The translations under genes were made by a program, and so were the position numbers. This document shows positions 26,395-35,735 of a DNA stretch of 64,000 nucleotides, in pieces. How positions within the stretch are numbered: position 1 is the first letter of the stretch; the number at the start of each line of letters is the position of its first letter. The stretch comes from Aestuariibacter sp. A3R04. Its GTDB lineage: Bacteria > Pseudomonadota > Gammaproteobacteria > Enterobacterales > Alteromonadaceae. The stretch is taken from positions 409,647-473,646 of the forward strand of contig NZ_JAHKQR010000011.1 in the NCBI RefSeq assembly GCF_018860805.1. The letters are read 5' to 3'. A model generated the notes under the pieces. That model saw only the letters and a program-made list of their open reading frames with translations. It was not told the origin of the DNA and did not search any database.

Positions 26395-28251
26395 TTACCT
26401 GGCTTGTCTGGCAATCCATCGGTCAATTTTCTCTTCTAATACTGATAAGGGGACTGGCCCGTCTTTTAGCACTTCGTCGTGAAACCCTGCATAAGTAAAT
26501 TTCTCACCAAGAGTGGCTTGTGCCTTTTCCCGCAGTTCCATAATTTTTAGCTTGCCAATCATGTAAGCGGTAGCTTGGCCTGGCATAGCAATGTAGCGCT
26601 CAATTGCTTTAACTACATCCGGTTTGGGGTTGGGTGTGTTGACCAATAAATAGTCAATGGCTTGTTCGCGGGACCATTTTTTTGCGTGTATACCCGTATC
26701 TACTACTAGACGACAGGCTCGCCAAAGCTCCATCGCTAGACGGCCAAAATCTGAATAAGGATCTTTATAAAACCCCATGTCTTTAGCCAATTCTTCACTG
26801 TAGAGACCCCAACCCTCTGTGTAGGCGGTGGCACTGAGAAATTTCTGAAATTGTGGAATACCATCCAGTTCCTGAGCGATAGCTCGCTGCATATGATGCC
26901 CTGGAATGCCTTCGTGATATGCCAGTGCTTCTAATTGATAGGTTGGCATGGCACTCATATCGTACAGATTGGCGTAATAAATACCAGGTCGACTGCCGTC
27001 TGCTGAAGGGCTTTGATAAAATGCTTTACCGGCGGATTTTTCGCGGAAAGCCTCTACCCGTTTTACGATCATATCAGCTTCGGGGGTAAGGCCAAAGTAT
27101 TCAGGTAACGCTTCACGCATTTTGTCTACCGCGGCTTTTGCTTCTTTTAAGTACGCAGCTCTGCCTTCATCGGTATTGGGGTAATAAAACTGTGGATCAT
27201 TGCGCATAAAATCGAAAAATGCTGCTAAATCTCCATCGAAACCCACCTTGTCTTTAATGGCCGCCATGGATTTATGGATACGCGCTACATTATCAAGGCC
27301 AATCTGGTGGATTTCTTCTGCGGTTAAGTCTGTTGTAGTAAACCAGGCCAATCGATTGTTGTACCAGTTCTCGCCATCGGGGAGACGCCACACTCCATCG
27401 CCTTCCGGCGATAACGTTTGCTGATGAGAAAATTCGCTAATAAGCGCTAGATAAGCAGGTTTGACCGAGGTGACTAAGGCGGCTTTTGCTTCTCCGAGCA
27501 GGGTTTGCTTTTCAACTTCGTCAATGTCTAATTCGTTTATTTTGTTCTGTATATCTTTCCATAACGTGGAGGCGGTATCTGAGGTGTCGAACGGCGCACC
27601 AGTAATGACATTTGTCGCAGCGGCTATCATTTGGTCATAGGCCCATTTCGGTGGGTACACGCCTGCTTTTTCGCGGTTCTGCATTTGTACTATTAGCTGG
27701 TCGAAATAGCTTGAGACGTTATCCAGTCGCGAAATGTATGCTTTCGCGTCACTCACATTGCTTACGCGGTGTATGTTAATGAGAAAACTGGGCACAGACG
27801 TGTGTGCGGCACGAAACTGATGAACAATATAGTGATGATAGCGAAACGGTTCATTTTCGAGATCCCGTTCAATACCCATTTTGTAGAGGCGTATACTGAG
27901 CTTTTCTTGTTCACTAAGTTGGTTCGTATCAAAGCTCTCAAGGGTGTGGAGACGATTTTTCTTTAACGCAAGAGTTTGTTCGTGATGTTCGTCACTGATG
28001 TCATCCCATTCTCCGTAGTTCCATTTCTTGCCAAGATAACTCTGGAACATCGGTGAGCGTTTTAAATCTTCTTCAAAAGTACGTTCGAAAAAGGCATTCA
28101 GTCTTTCAGATTCCGTTTGATTGGCAACCGGGCCCTGCCCTTCGGTAGGGGCGGGGGCTGATACCTGCTCTTTAGGTGCAGGAGAGCAGGCGCAAAGGCC
28201 TGCAAAGATTACTGTCAGTGTGGTTAGTTTTGTCGCAAGATGTTGCATCAA
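26395..28251 (-). CDS. DUF885 family lipoprotein, putative metallopeptidase
   Basis: 618 residues. Its signal peptide ends in the lipobox LCAC (TVIFAGLCACSPAPKEQ), so it is a probable outer-membrane lipoprotein. The rest is DUF885, a largely helical family related to zinc carboxypeptidase-like enzymes. The HEGIPGHHMQ motif near residue 445 matches the HExxxH-like metal site of this family, with a candidate third ligand in YTEGWGLYSEELAKDMG about 35 residues later. The substrate is unknown but peptide hydrolysis outside the cytoplasm is likely. Monocistronic with its own terminator. Confidence 0.88.
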   Translation of the reverse strand: MMQHLATKLTTLTVIFAGLCACSPAPKEQVSAPAPTEGQGPVANQTESERLNAFFERTFEEDLKRSPMFQSYLGKKWNYGEWDDISDEHHEQTLALKKNRLHTLESFDTNQLSEQEKLSIRLYKMGIERDLENEPFRYHHYIVHQFRAAHTSVPSFLINIHRVSNVSDAKAYISRLDNVSSYFDQLIVQMQNREKAGVYPPKWAYDQMIAAATNVITGAPFDTSDTASTLWKDIQNKINELDIDEVEKQTLLGEAKAALVTSVKPAYLALISEFSHQQTLSPEGDGVWRLPDGENWYNNRLAWFTTTDLTAEEIHQIGLDNVARIHKSMAAIKDKVGFDGDLAAFFDFMRNDPQFYYPNTDEGRAAYLKEAKAAVDKMREALPEYFGLTPEADMIVKRVEAFREKSAGKAFYQSPSADGSRPGIYYANLYDMSAMPTYQLEALAYHEGIPGHHMQRAIAQELDGIPQFQKFLSATAYTEGWGLYSEELAKDMGFYKDPYSDFGRLAMELWRACRLVVDTGIHAKKWSREQAIDYLLVNTPNPKPDVVKAIERYIAMPGQATAYMIGKLKIMELREKAQATLGEKFTYAGFHDEVLKDGPVPLSVLEEKIDRWIARQAR

Positions 28252-28299
28252 ATGTGTCTCCCTGTCTTATTGTGTTTATAGTTACGGAAGACACCAGAT

Positions 28300-30027
28300 T
28301 TAAGATGCAAGGCCTTCCGGATAAAGTGGAGGAAGTGATGTTGATGTCGTTGAATGCTTATCCAACTGCGAACGCACTTCGTTCACTCTCTTTAACAGAC
28401 CCTTTCTATCCCACTGTGAGGGGGCGTTGCCATACTGACTCGACAGCATAACGTCAATTTGCGGTTGAAGGCAGGCCGTGTCTGGAAAGTTATCCGGACG
28501 ACTGCAATCAGTGGCGTTGGGAAATCGCGTTGCCAGCCAACTGGCAAGGGCCTGTTGAATCTGTCCGGCTGTGCCCACTTCAATGGCTTTGGTTAACGCA
28601 GTAAAGCGTTGTGTTTCGTCACCTTGGTGGCTTGCCAATGAGTCGGTCGACGCTGGAATCGTTGAGCTTTGGCGTTTGCGGTACCATAGCACGGTAGCTC
28701 CCCATCCAATCAGGGTAAGTATCCACACCGCCAGTAAGCTCCAGGTCAGACCCCGATGCCACTCAGTTGGAGGAGCTGTAATTGGCGATGCCTCACTGGC
28801 CGGAGTTTTAATATTGCCGTTGTCACTTGCTGTCAATGGCTGGGGGATCTGGTCAATCTGATTTGCTGGTGCATCGGCAGCTGGCAGAACGGATATGCTG
28901 CGGGCCGGAAGCGTTGCGTACTCAGTCTGGCCGGTTAGCACGTTAAACCAAGGTACGGTGATCTCTGGTAAAACGACATTACCGGGCTGGGTAGGGATCA
29001 TGGCCAAAGACTCGACCCGTTGTGCTATGAGCGTATGGTTTTTATTTACCGTTGCCGTATTTGCCTGGTCGGGATATAGCTTAAAGCTCGGCGGATAGTG
29101 CTGAGGTAATGCCGGTAATTGTTCTTCCACAACGCCCATTGCCGTGAGCGTGATGGTTCGCGTAATTGGCTCTCCCACCGTAAAGGCGTCGGGTTGTGGC
29201 CACTCTTCATTCAATGTGACATATTCGCTGGGCAGCCAAGGGTAGTCTATGTCGGCGGGAATTGGCTTCACTGTAATGGTAATGTCTGGCCCTAGTCGGT
29301 TTATCTGTTTGGTGCGGTTAAAAAAACCGAATCTGGCATTGGGGTCGTTAACCATCACCTCACCGGAAAATACTGGCCCTCGAAGGGTGAATGTACCCGA
29401 TGCCTGTGGCACAACAGCAAAGGTGCGTTCAATGACCTGGTAGCGTTTGCCGTTGACAATGTCGGTGTACTGTTTGTCGTCACCTAACTGTTGGATTTGT
29501 GCGCCTTCTAATTCAGGTGCCTGCAAACTTCCGCGCTCGATGTTGGTGGCGAGGTACAACTTTGCGGTGTACAACAGCTGCTGCTGTAGATACACCTGGT
29601 GAGTGTCTATATCCGTTGTGACATAGTAATCTCTGGCGGTTTTTGCGCTACCCGCAGTTACAGGAATGACATTAACGGTAATGGGGCGAGTTTGTTTGCC
29701 TTCCACAGTGAGGGCGGGAATCGTAAAGTTCCCTTCGCCGCGGGGAAACAGTGTCGTTGTCCAAGTGGTGGTTTCTTCCTTGTCAAAATTGATGATGCGG
29801 GTTTGCGTGCTGACAGACGTTCTGCCAACTACAAAATCCTTTAGTAGTGGCGAGCTGTCAAATGCATCACGCTCAGGGTCTCCGTGGGCAACGACTGTGA
29901 GTTGTATGGCTTCGTCCACCATGACTGGATTCTTATCTATGGTTGCCTCTACCCGTTCCACATCAGCAAAAGCCGAAGATGCACTCAGGCATATTAATAA
30001 ACTTAATATTGAATAAAAGCGTTTCAT
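28300..30027 (-). CDS. batD: BatD-like oxygen tolerance protein
   Basis: About 575 residues with a signal peptide (FYSILSLLICLSASSAFA), a long periplasmic region of BatD type (VEATIDKNPVMVDEAIQLTV; TLFPRGEGNFTIPALTVEGK) and one membrane segment near residue 425 (WSLLAVWILTLIGWGATVLW) before a cytoplasmic tail. It is the last gene of the moxR-bat operon. Start ATG 30027 overlaps the batB stop by one base; an in-frame GTG two codons earlier at 30033 is possible. The family is linked with stress or aerotolerance in Bacteroides, Leptospira and others; its molecular role is unsettled. Confidence 0.88.
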   Translation of the reverse strand: MKRFYSILSLLICLSASSAFADVERVEATIDKNPVMVDEAIQLTVVAHGDPERDAFDSSPLLKDFVVGRTSVSTQTRIINFDKEETTTWTTTLFPRGEGNFTIPALTVEGKQTRPITVNVIPVTAGSAKTARDYYVTTDIDTHQVYLQQQLLYTAKLYLATNIERGSLQAPELEGAQIQQLGDDKQYTDIVNGKRYQVIERTFAVVPQASGTFTLRGPVFSGEVMVNDPNARFGFFNRTKQINRLGPDITITVKPIPADIDYPWLPSEYVTLNEEWPQPDAFTVGEPITRTITLTAMGVVEEQLPALPQHYPPSFKLYPDQANTATVNKNHTLIAQRVESLAMIPTQPGNVVLPEITVPWFNVLTGQTEYATLPARSISVLPAADAPANQIDQIPQPLTASDNGNIKTPASEASPITAPPTEWHRGLTWSLLAVWILTLIGWGATVLWYRKRQSSTIPASTDSLASHQGDETQRFTALTKAIEVGTAGQIQQALASWLATRFPNATDCSRPDNFPDTACLQPQIDVMLSSQYGNAPSQWDRKGLLKRVNEVRSQLDKHSTTSTSLPPLYPEGLAS

Positions 30028-31934
30028 TACCAATCACTCCGGTTTGAAGGCGGACCCTGTCTGCGACGTTTTTGTGCTTCTAATTGCATTTTTCGCTTTA
30101 GCAGAAAAGCTGGATCATCCGGTATTTTTTTCATCATATTTTCCAACCGCTGCATTTTTTCTTTTTCTTCATCAGTAAGTTCATCGGCTTGGCTTTGGGC
30201 AATTTGCTCGGTTTTTTCCTCATTTGATGGTTCTTGTTTGGCGTCGGTATCTTTATTTTTATCTGTATCTGACGGTTGTTCAGCCTCATGCTGAGATTGC
30301 TCATTCGGGCGTTGATCCTGATGGCTCTCATCGCCGGCGTTTTGTTGTGATTGTTCGTCGGGTTGTTGAGTTTGCTGACTGTCGTTCTGATTTCCCTGTT
30401 GCGGATTCTGATCGCCCTGTTGATCTTGTCCGTTCTGTTGATTTTGTTCGTCCTGCTGGTTTTGCTGGTTTTGCTCGCCTTGATCGTCGCCTTGTTGTTG
30501 TTCCTGCTGTTTTTTGAGCGTTTCGAGAAGAGCTTTATTCGCCGCCGCGTCAGCGTGCTCAGGGTCTTGTTCCAATACGGCATCATAGCGGGCAATCGCG
30601 TCGTCATATTCACCTAATTGCGCCAGTGCATTGCCTTGGTTATACAAGGCTTCCGGTGTGTTTGATGAAGAGAATGCGTCCAAGGCTGCGGCAAAGTTAC
30701 CCGCTTCGTATTCGGCTGCACCACGCCATTGAGGATCGACAAAGGTTTCCGCAGCCTGGTTGTAATCTTCCGCTTCATACGCCGCCATGCCCTGTTGATC
30801 CCGGTTGAGGAATGGGCGTTTAAACCAAGGCGTATGTGCTTGTTGTTCTGAAGATATCTGCTCGGTACTTGTTTGTGCCAGTGCCTGTTGTGGCGACCAC
30901 AACGTCATTGGTGCAACCAGGAACACGGCGATAATACCACGTCTGAAAACACTCGCGGCAAACGGCAATACAAGAAGCAATAGCCAAGGACCGAGTTCTT
31001 CCCACTGGTCGCCATTTGCAGAAGTCTTTTCATCAGTGGCTTTAGCATCAGCGGCAAAGCCAGATCGCGCTATTAAACGCTTTACGTCAGTGTCGTCGGA
31101 GCTGATAGATGAAAAGACACCGCCGGATTGGCGAGCAAGGGATTGTAACGCCGAATCCTGTAGTTTTGGGATAACGATTTGACCTCGCTGATCTTTTACC
31201 AGCTCACCATCCAAACGGCGGATTGGGGCGCCATCTTTTGTGCCAACACCCAGTATATTTACGGTGTAAGGCATATCGCTAATCAATGTTGAGAGGTCGC
31301 GTTGCTGCTCCCGATCGATACCGTCAGTTATCCAGAAAATGGTGCCTTTCTGATAACCTGCATTTTCCAGTAATGCTTGTGCTTCCGCGAGGCCTCGATA
31401 AGCATCACTGCCAGTAACCGGCATAATTTCTGGGCTCAGGCTGGGTAATAGAGCAACGAGATTACTGGCATCTGTGGTGAGAGGGCTGATAGTAAAGGCA
31501 TCGCCGGCGTAAGCTACCAAGCCGGTTTCTCCTTCGCTAATACCCTTTACAATGTCTATAGCTTTATATTTCGCACGGGTTAACCGATCAGGGGTGATAT
31601 CGGTGGCACGCATTGACAGTGACATGTCGATAACAATAACCTGGCCTTCCTGAACCTGAAAAACAGGTTGGGGTAAGCGTTGCCAGGTAGGGCCTGCAAG
31701 GGCGGTGGTTGCCAACAACCACCCAAACATCAACAGACCGAGTAAGCCGTTGCCGGATTTTTCAATTTGTCCGGAAACCAGATGGTTGTATAGGTGCGAG
31801 GCGATAACACTTTGCCAACCGGAATGGGTTTTCTTTACTTGTCTGATGTAGAATACGAGTAACACTAACGGGATCAGTGCGAGAAACCACAAGGGCCGTA
31901 AAAAGTGAAAATCAGCAATGGGCAAATCTGTCAT
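30027..31934 (-). CDS. batB: BatB-BatC fusion: VWA domain plus TPR and Q/N-rich tail
   Basis: 635 residues. N-terminal membrane segments (FLALIPLVLLVFYIRQ; LLGLLMFGWLLATTALA) precede a von Willebrand A domain with MIDAS motif IDMSLSM near residue 103. A further membrane segment lies near 310. Then comes a TPR region (ALYNQGNALAQLGEYDDAIA) typical of BatC, and a ~130-residue low-complexity tail rich in Gln, Asn, Asp and Glu. The last 50 residues turn charged (LTDEEKEKMQRLENMMKKIP). The VWA domain presumably faces the periplasm or cytoplasm as a protein-binding module. The start overlaps the batA stop by four bases. BatB and BatC are separate genes in some genomes and fused in others. Confidence 0.9.
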   Translation of the reverse strand: MTDLPIADFHFLRPLWFLALIPLVLLVFYIRQVKKTHSGWQSVIASHLYNHLVSGQIEKSGNGLLGLLMFGWLLATTALAGPTWQRLPQPVFQVQEGQVIVIDMSLSMRATDITPDRLTRAKYKAIDIVKGISEGETGLVAYAGDAFTISPLTTDASNLVALLPSLSPEIMPVTGSDAYRGLAEAQALLENAGYQKGTIFWITDGIDREQQRDLSTLISDMPYTVNILGVGTKDGAPIRRLDGELVKDQRGQIVIPKLQDSALQSLARQSGGVFSSISSDDTDVKRLIARSGFAADAKATDEKTSANGDQWEELGPWLLLLVLPFAASVFRRGIIAVFLVAPMTLWSPQQALAQTSTEQISSEQQAHTPWFKRPFLNRDQQGMAAYEAEDYNQAAETFVDPQWRGAAEYEAGNFAAALDAFSSSNTPEALYNQGNALAQLGEYDDAIARYDAVLEQDPEHADAAANKALLETLKKQQEQQQGDDQGEQNQQNQQDEQNQQNGQDQQGDQNPQQGNQNDSQQTQQPDEQSQQNAGDESHQDQRPNEQSQHEAEQPSDTDKNKDTDAKQEPSNEEKTEQIAQSQADELTDEEKEKMQRLENMMKKIPDDPAFLLKRKMQLEAQKRRRQGPPSNRSDW

Positions 31935-32947
31935 TGTGTCTCCCCTTTGCGTAAATGTCTGACTTTAAAACGTAAATTCTGACCTGCGTAGAGCAGTGCC
32001 GGGATGAGGCTCAACAGCAAAGCCACCGTTAGCGGCCAATAGAAGAGCGCGGTTTGTGGCCGCATTTTTCTTGCTTCCCCTTCGATGGGTTCTAGTTTGT
32101 CTAAGGTGAGGTAAATGGCTTCCAGTTCTTGCGCATTTCTCGCTCTAAAGTACTGCCCATTGGTAGATTCGGCCAAATCCGTTAACATTTTTTCATCGAG
32201 CTCCTGGGAAGGATTTACCTGCCTGCTGCCGAAAAAGCTGCGGATCATCATTTTGTCTGCACCTACCCCTATCGTGTATAGCGTCGCTCCGCTCTCAATA
32301 GCGAGTTCTTTGGCTTGTTCGGGACTAATGTTGCCGGCGGTGTTCTGACCGTCGGTAAGCAGAATGACCACATTATTTGAGTTTTCACGTTTTTTAAAAC
32401 GCTTCACAGCCAAGCCTATGGCATCGCCAATTGCCGTTTGCTCTCCCACCAGGCCAATGACGGATTCATCGAGTAGGGTAGCTACGGTTTCCCTGTCATA
32501 GGTGAGTGGAGCCTGCAAATAGGCAGTATCAGCAAACAGAATTAAGCCCAGGCGGTCACCTACCCGACGTTTAATGAAATCATTGAGTACAGATTTAATC
32601 ATGGTGAGCCTGTTAACCTGGCGGCCGTTAATTTCCATATCGTCAATTTTCATGCTGCCGGACAGATCCACTGCTAACATAAGTTCACGCCCTTCATTGG
32701 GAATACTCACCGGTTCTCCTAACCATTGTGGGCGGGCTGCAGCCGCGAGAAGACATACCCATACCAGTGTGGCACACAGCAATAACCACCGCGACCGTTT
32801 CTGAGTGTGACCTACGAGTGCGTCCGAGGGCATGAGTGAAGGCAGCCGAAGCGCCGCACCTCCGGAACGCTCAATACGCGGTAAAAAATAAAACACGACA
32901 GGTAAGGGGAGCGCGAACCATACCCACCACCAGGCAAATTCAAACAC
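31931..32947 (-). CDS. batA: BatA-like VWA domain membrane protein
   Basis: 338 residues: an N-terminal membrane pair (FAWWWVWFALPLPVVFYFLP; WLLLCATLVWVCLLAAAARP), a von Willebrand A domain with complete MIDAS (AVDLSGSM near residue 93; later conserved VVILLTDGQNTAG), and a C-terminal membrane segment (FYWPLTVALLLSLIPALLY). It belongs to the aerotolerance-type operon with the MoxR ATPase. It overlaps the DUF4381 gene by eight bases upstream and batB by four downstream. Confidence 0.92.
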   Translation of the reverse strand: MFEFAWWWVWFALPLPVVFYFLPRIERSGGAALRLPSLMPSDALVGHTQKRSRWLLLCATLVWVCLLAAAARPQWLGEPVSIPNEGRELMLAVDLSGSMKIDDMEINGRQVNRLTMIKSVLNDFIKRRVGDRLGLILFADTAYLQAPLTYDRETVATLLDESVIGLVGEQTAIGDAIGLAVKRFKKRENSNNVVILLTDGQNTAGNISPEQAKELAIESGATLYTIGVGADKMMIRSFFGSRQVNPSQELDEKMLTDLAESTNGQYFRARNAQELEAIYLTLDKLEPIEGEARKMRPQTALFYWPLTVALLLSLIPALLYAGQNLRFKVRHLRKGETQ

Positions 32948-33452
32948 GCTTACTACTCCCTACTGGGTTACTAGTGGCTAAAGCTGACATGTCTGCTTTT
33001 TTTATCCAGGTTAAAACGGCTTGCTGAAATTGTGCGTTTTGGGCTGAGGTTGCTGATTTTTCCGTATACAGTAATGTTTGCATAGCAACCAAGTCGTTAC
33101 GCACCTTATCCGCAGTACGAGTGTCTACGACGCGGAGCAAATAGGCTATCCAGGTTTCGCCACTTATTTTAGCAACCGTCGAAGCGGTGCCGTAGTGAAT
33201 ACAAAAACGTTTAAGTACCTGATTGAGCTGACTTGCCACATGATTGCTGTGAATATCAAGACGGTTGACTGTTTTTATGGCTTGTCGTTTTGCGCGATTA
33301 AAGCGGATTTTGCGGTATCCGTAATACACCAGCCCACTAACTAGCAGCACAATCAGTGCTAAAAGTAACCACCATCCCCAGGCGAGGGGCCAGGCGTTTA
33401 CGGTGTCGGGGGTGTGAATGCTATGCAGTTGCGACAGAGGATTATCATTCAT
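32940..33452 (-). CDS. DUF4381 family membrane protein
   Basis: 170 residues with one membrane segment (AWGWWLLLALIVLLVSGLVYYG, about 23-45), preceded by LSQLHSIHTPDTVNAWPLAWG, the usual N-terminus of DUF4381, and followed by a helical cytoplasmic domain. It is consistently found between the DUF58 and VWA genes in this operon type. Molecular role unknown. It overlaps both neighbours (ATGA with DUF58, eight bases with batA). Confidence 0.85.
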   Translation of the reverse strand: MNDNPLSQLHSIHTPDTVNAWPLAWGWWLLLALIVLLVSGLVYYGYRKIRFNRAKRQAIKTVNRLDIHSNHVASQLNQVLKRFCIHYGTASTVAKISGETWIAYLLRVVDTRTADKVRNDLVAMQTLLYTEKSATSAQNAQFQQAVLTWIKKADMSALATSNPVGSSKRV

Positions 33453-34396
33453 CTGTGGCTACTCCGAAAAATTCCGGTTTGGGCATCTAAGGGCTCGCTG
33501 GAAGATATATCGTGATGAACAATTCGCGCTTGTTTGAAACGCTGGTTTAATGCCGATGTTATGTTAGCTCGCCAGGCTTCATATCGTTGGGAAAGTGTTT
33601 TATCACCTAACTGCCATTGCTGGGTTTGTTGACCATCGGTAACGCTGACCTGTTGTGAAACGGCCATTTCAGGTAATGTGGTTTCCAATGGGTCGTAAAC
33701 GCGAATGGCATGTACTTCGCAGTGTCGGGCTAATTGAGTAAGGTGTTGTTCCACCTGGGGTTGCATAGTTTGAAAATCGGAAATCAAATAAACTAAGCTG
33801 CCCGGCTTGGCCAGTCGTCTTAGTCGCTGGCAGGCGTCGCCTAACGCTGCGGGGTTAGGGGTGGTAACTGGCATGGTCTGAATACGCTGCAACTGGTGAC
33901 ACAATGATAGTACAGCCCTTTTTCTCGACAGGGGTTTGCATTCACGATGCATAGTATCATTGAATATCAGTGCGCCGACTTTATCACCCCGTTCCGACGC
34001 TGCCCAACTCAACATTGCTGCGATATGGGCAGCCTGAACACTTTTGAGTAACAGTTGAGAGCCAAATTGCATCGGATAGCTTAAATCACACAGAATGAAA
34101 ACGGGTCTTTCTCGCTCTTCACGGTAAATTTTGGTGTGGGTTTTACCCGTTCTGGCTGTTACTCGCCAGTCGATGGCCCTAATGTCATCGCCGGGAAGAT
34201 AGTGCCTCGCTTCGTCAAATTCCATACCGCGACCTTTGGCGCGTGTCAGATACGCCCCGGACATTATCGCCTTTGGCGGCGATAACGGTTTGAGGTTTAT
34301 TTGTCTGGCGAGTTGCTGATAGCGGACCAGTTCGGGTAATCCAACTCTGATCCCATCAGACTTAAGGTTGCGCAAAATACTGGTGTGATTATGCAT
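33449..34396 (-). CDS. DUF58 family protein
   Basis: 315 residues. The core motif GRGMEFDEARHYLPGDDIRA followed by IDWRVTARTGKTH is the DUF58 hallmark, and the later LVYLISDF resembles a degenerate VWA-like fold. No membrane segment is seen, so the protein is probably cytoplasmic. It is paired with the MoxR ATPase four bases upstream, the standard moxR-DUF58 association; these likely act together in maturation or assembly of the VWA proteins. Confidence 0.9.
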   Translation of the reverse strand: MHNHTSILRNLKSDGIRVGLPELVRYQQLARQINLKPLSPPKAIMSGAYLTRAKGRGMEFDEARHYLPGDDIRAIDWRVTARTGKTHTKIYREERERPVFILCDLSYPMQFGSQLLLKSVQAAHIAAMLSWAASERGDKVGALIFNDTMHRECKPLSRKRAVLSLCHQLQRIQTMPVTTPNPAALGDACQRLRRLAKPGSLVYLISDFQTMQPQVEQHLTQLARHCEVHAIRVYDPLETTLPEMAVSQQVSVTDGQQTQQWQLGDKTLSQRYEAWRANITSALNQRFKQARIVHHDISSSEPLDAQTGIFRSSHR

Positions 34397-34400
34397 GGCG

Positions 34401-35372
34401 TTACGGCACTGGAACCAGGTTTAAGATGTTGTCGAGCACCTGATCCACGGTAACGCCTTCTGCTTCCGCTTCATAAGACAAGATAATGCGATGCCTCAGT
34501 ACTGTATGCATCACCGACTGAATATCATCAGGACCGACAAAATCCCTGCCGGCCAGCCACGCGTGAGCTCGCGCGCAGCGGTCTAACGCAATGGTTGCAC
34601 GGGGACTTACGCCAAAGGCAATCCAGTCTGCCATTTTTGGGTCATAGGCCGCGGGATTGCGGGTAGCAATAATCAGTTGAACTAAGTAGTTTTCCAGTTC
34701 AGGCGACATGTGTAATGCCAATGCTTCCCGACGGGCTTTGAAAATATCGTCCTGGCTCAGTGTCGGCGGTGTCGCAGTAGATGTTTTCAATTCTTCGTCA
34801 CGGGTAAGACGAAGGATAGATAATTCTGTGTCTACGCCGGGATAATCAATGGTGACATGCATGAGAAAACGGTCTAACTGTGCTTCGGGAAGCGGGTATG
34901 TGCCTTCTTGTTCTAAGGGGTTCTGTGTTGCCATAACCAAAAACAGGGGGGAGAGCTGATAAGTTTTATTTCCAACTGTGATTTGTCTCTCCGCCATCGC
35001 TTCAAGCAACGCAGATTGTACTTTTGCCGGCGCGCGATTGATTTCGTCGGCCAACACCAGATTGTGAAACAACGGACCTTGCTGAAATACGAACTCACCG
35101 GTTTCCGGGCGATAGATATCGGTACCGGTAAGATCGGCCGGAAGTAGATCAGGCGTAAACTGAACCCGGTGAAAATCGCCGTCGATGCCATTGGCAAGGG
35201 CGTTTATAGCCCGGGTTTTTGCCAGCCCAGGAGGACCTTCAACCAACATATGGCCGTCGGCAAGCAGAGCGATAAGCAAACTTTTGGTGAGACCGGACTG
35301 GCCAATGATTTGTGAATCCAAGTACGTGTGAAGGTCTCTAAACTGCTCTGCTAACATAGTGATGTAATCCAC
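34401..35372 (-). CDS. moxR: MoxR family AAA+ ATPase
   Basis: 323 residues. Walker A VEGPPGLAKTRAINALANG at about residues 44-62, Walker B LVLADEINRAPAKVQSALLE near 110, sensor 1 VMATQNPLEQEGTYPLPEAQ and the arginine-finger region LDRFLMHV are all intact. It is a chaperone-like ATPase, first gene of the six-gene operon with DUF58, DUF4381 and Bat proteins. The upstream 363-base region shared with fadI contains its promoter. Confidence 0.95.
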   Translation of the reverse strand: MDYITMLAEQFRDLHTYLDSQIIGQSGLTKSLLIALLADGHMLVEGPPGLAKTRAINALANGIDGDFHRVQFTPDLLPADLTGTDIYRPETGEFVFQQGPLFHNLVLADEINRAPAKVQSALLEAMAERQITVGNKTYQLSPLFLVMATQNPLEQEGTYPLPEAQLDRFLMHVTIDYPGVDTELSILRLTRDEELKTSTATPPTLSQDDIFKARREALALHMSPELENYLVQLIIATRNPAAYDPKMADWIAFGVSPRATIALDRCARAHAWLAGRDFVGPDDIQSVMHTVLRHRIILSYEAEAEGVTVDQVLDNILNLVPVP

Positions 35373-35532
35373 TTTCTTTTCGTTAATGTAAACCTGGTTA
35401 ATTCCAGCGCTCGAAAGTTCGCCGCTGTGCCGTTACTTACAGGCAAATGACAATACCCTGTCAATATATTAGGGCTAGTGTCAGAGGTTCAAGGTAAAAT
35501 ATGCAAAATTTTATTCTCATTTGAATAATGGT

Positions 35533-35553
35533 CTGCGTGAATGAGTCACGCAG
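35533..35553. promoter_or_regulatory. Inverted repeat in the moxR-fadI divergent region
   Basis: CTGCGTGA (35533-35540), loop ATGAG, TCACGCAG (35546-35553): a perfect 8-base inverted repeat with no T-run on either side, 160 bases upstream of moxR. Candidate operator rather than terminator. The rest of 35373-35735 is AT-rich and otherwise holds the fadI promoter and operator. Confidence 0.35.
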
Positions 35554-35694
35554 TAATTGCCTGATCTTGAACATATTTGTAAGGTAAAAAAGTAAAAAGT
35601 TCCTACTGTAACGCTAAAACGACTATATACAGGGATGAATTCACCCATGGCTTTATTTGCTATTTGGTTCATAGTTTGTAAAAATCTCATACTT

Positions 35695-35711
35695 TACAGG
35701 TCAGACCACTT
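35695..35711. promoter_or_regulatory. FadR-like operator upstream of fadI
   Basis: The 17 bases TACAGGTCAGACCACTT match the FadR recognition pattern, whose core is GGTC-N-GACC, and the core is perfect. It lies 25-41 bases before the fadI start codon, just past a weak -10-like CATACT (35688-35693), a position suited for repression. FadR represses beta-oxidation genes until long-chain acyl-CoA binds. The fadR gene is not in this window. Confidence 0.6.
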
Positions 35712-35735
35712 GGGTCTTATTACTTTAGGTGCAAT

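Noticed and set aside
30134..30613. 159-codon frame inside batB-batC on the same strand
   Set aside because: It arises from the repetitive Gln/Asn codons in a shifted frame (Asn/Lys/Arg/Thr-rich) and is not a gene.
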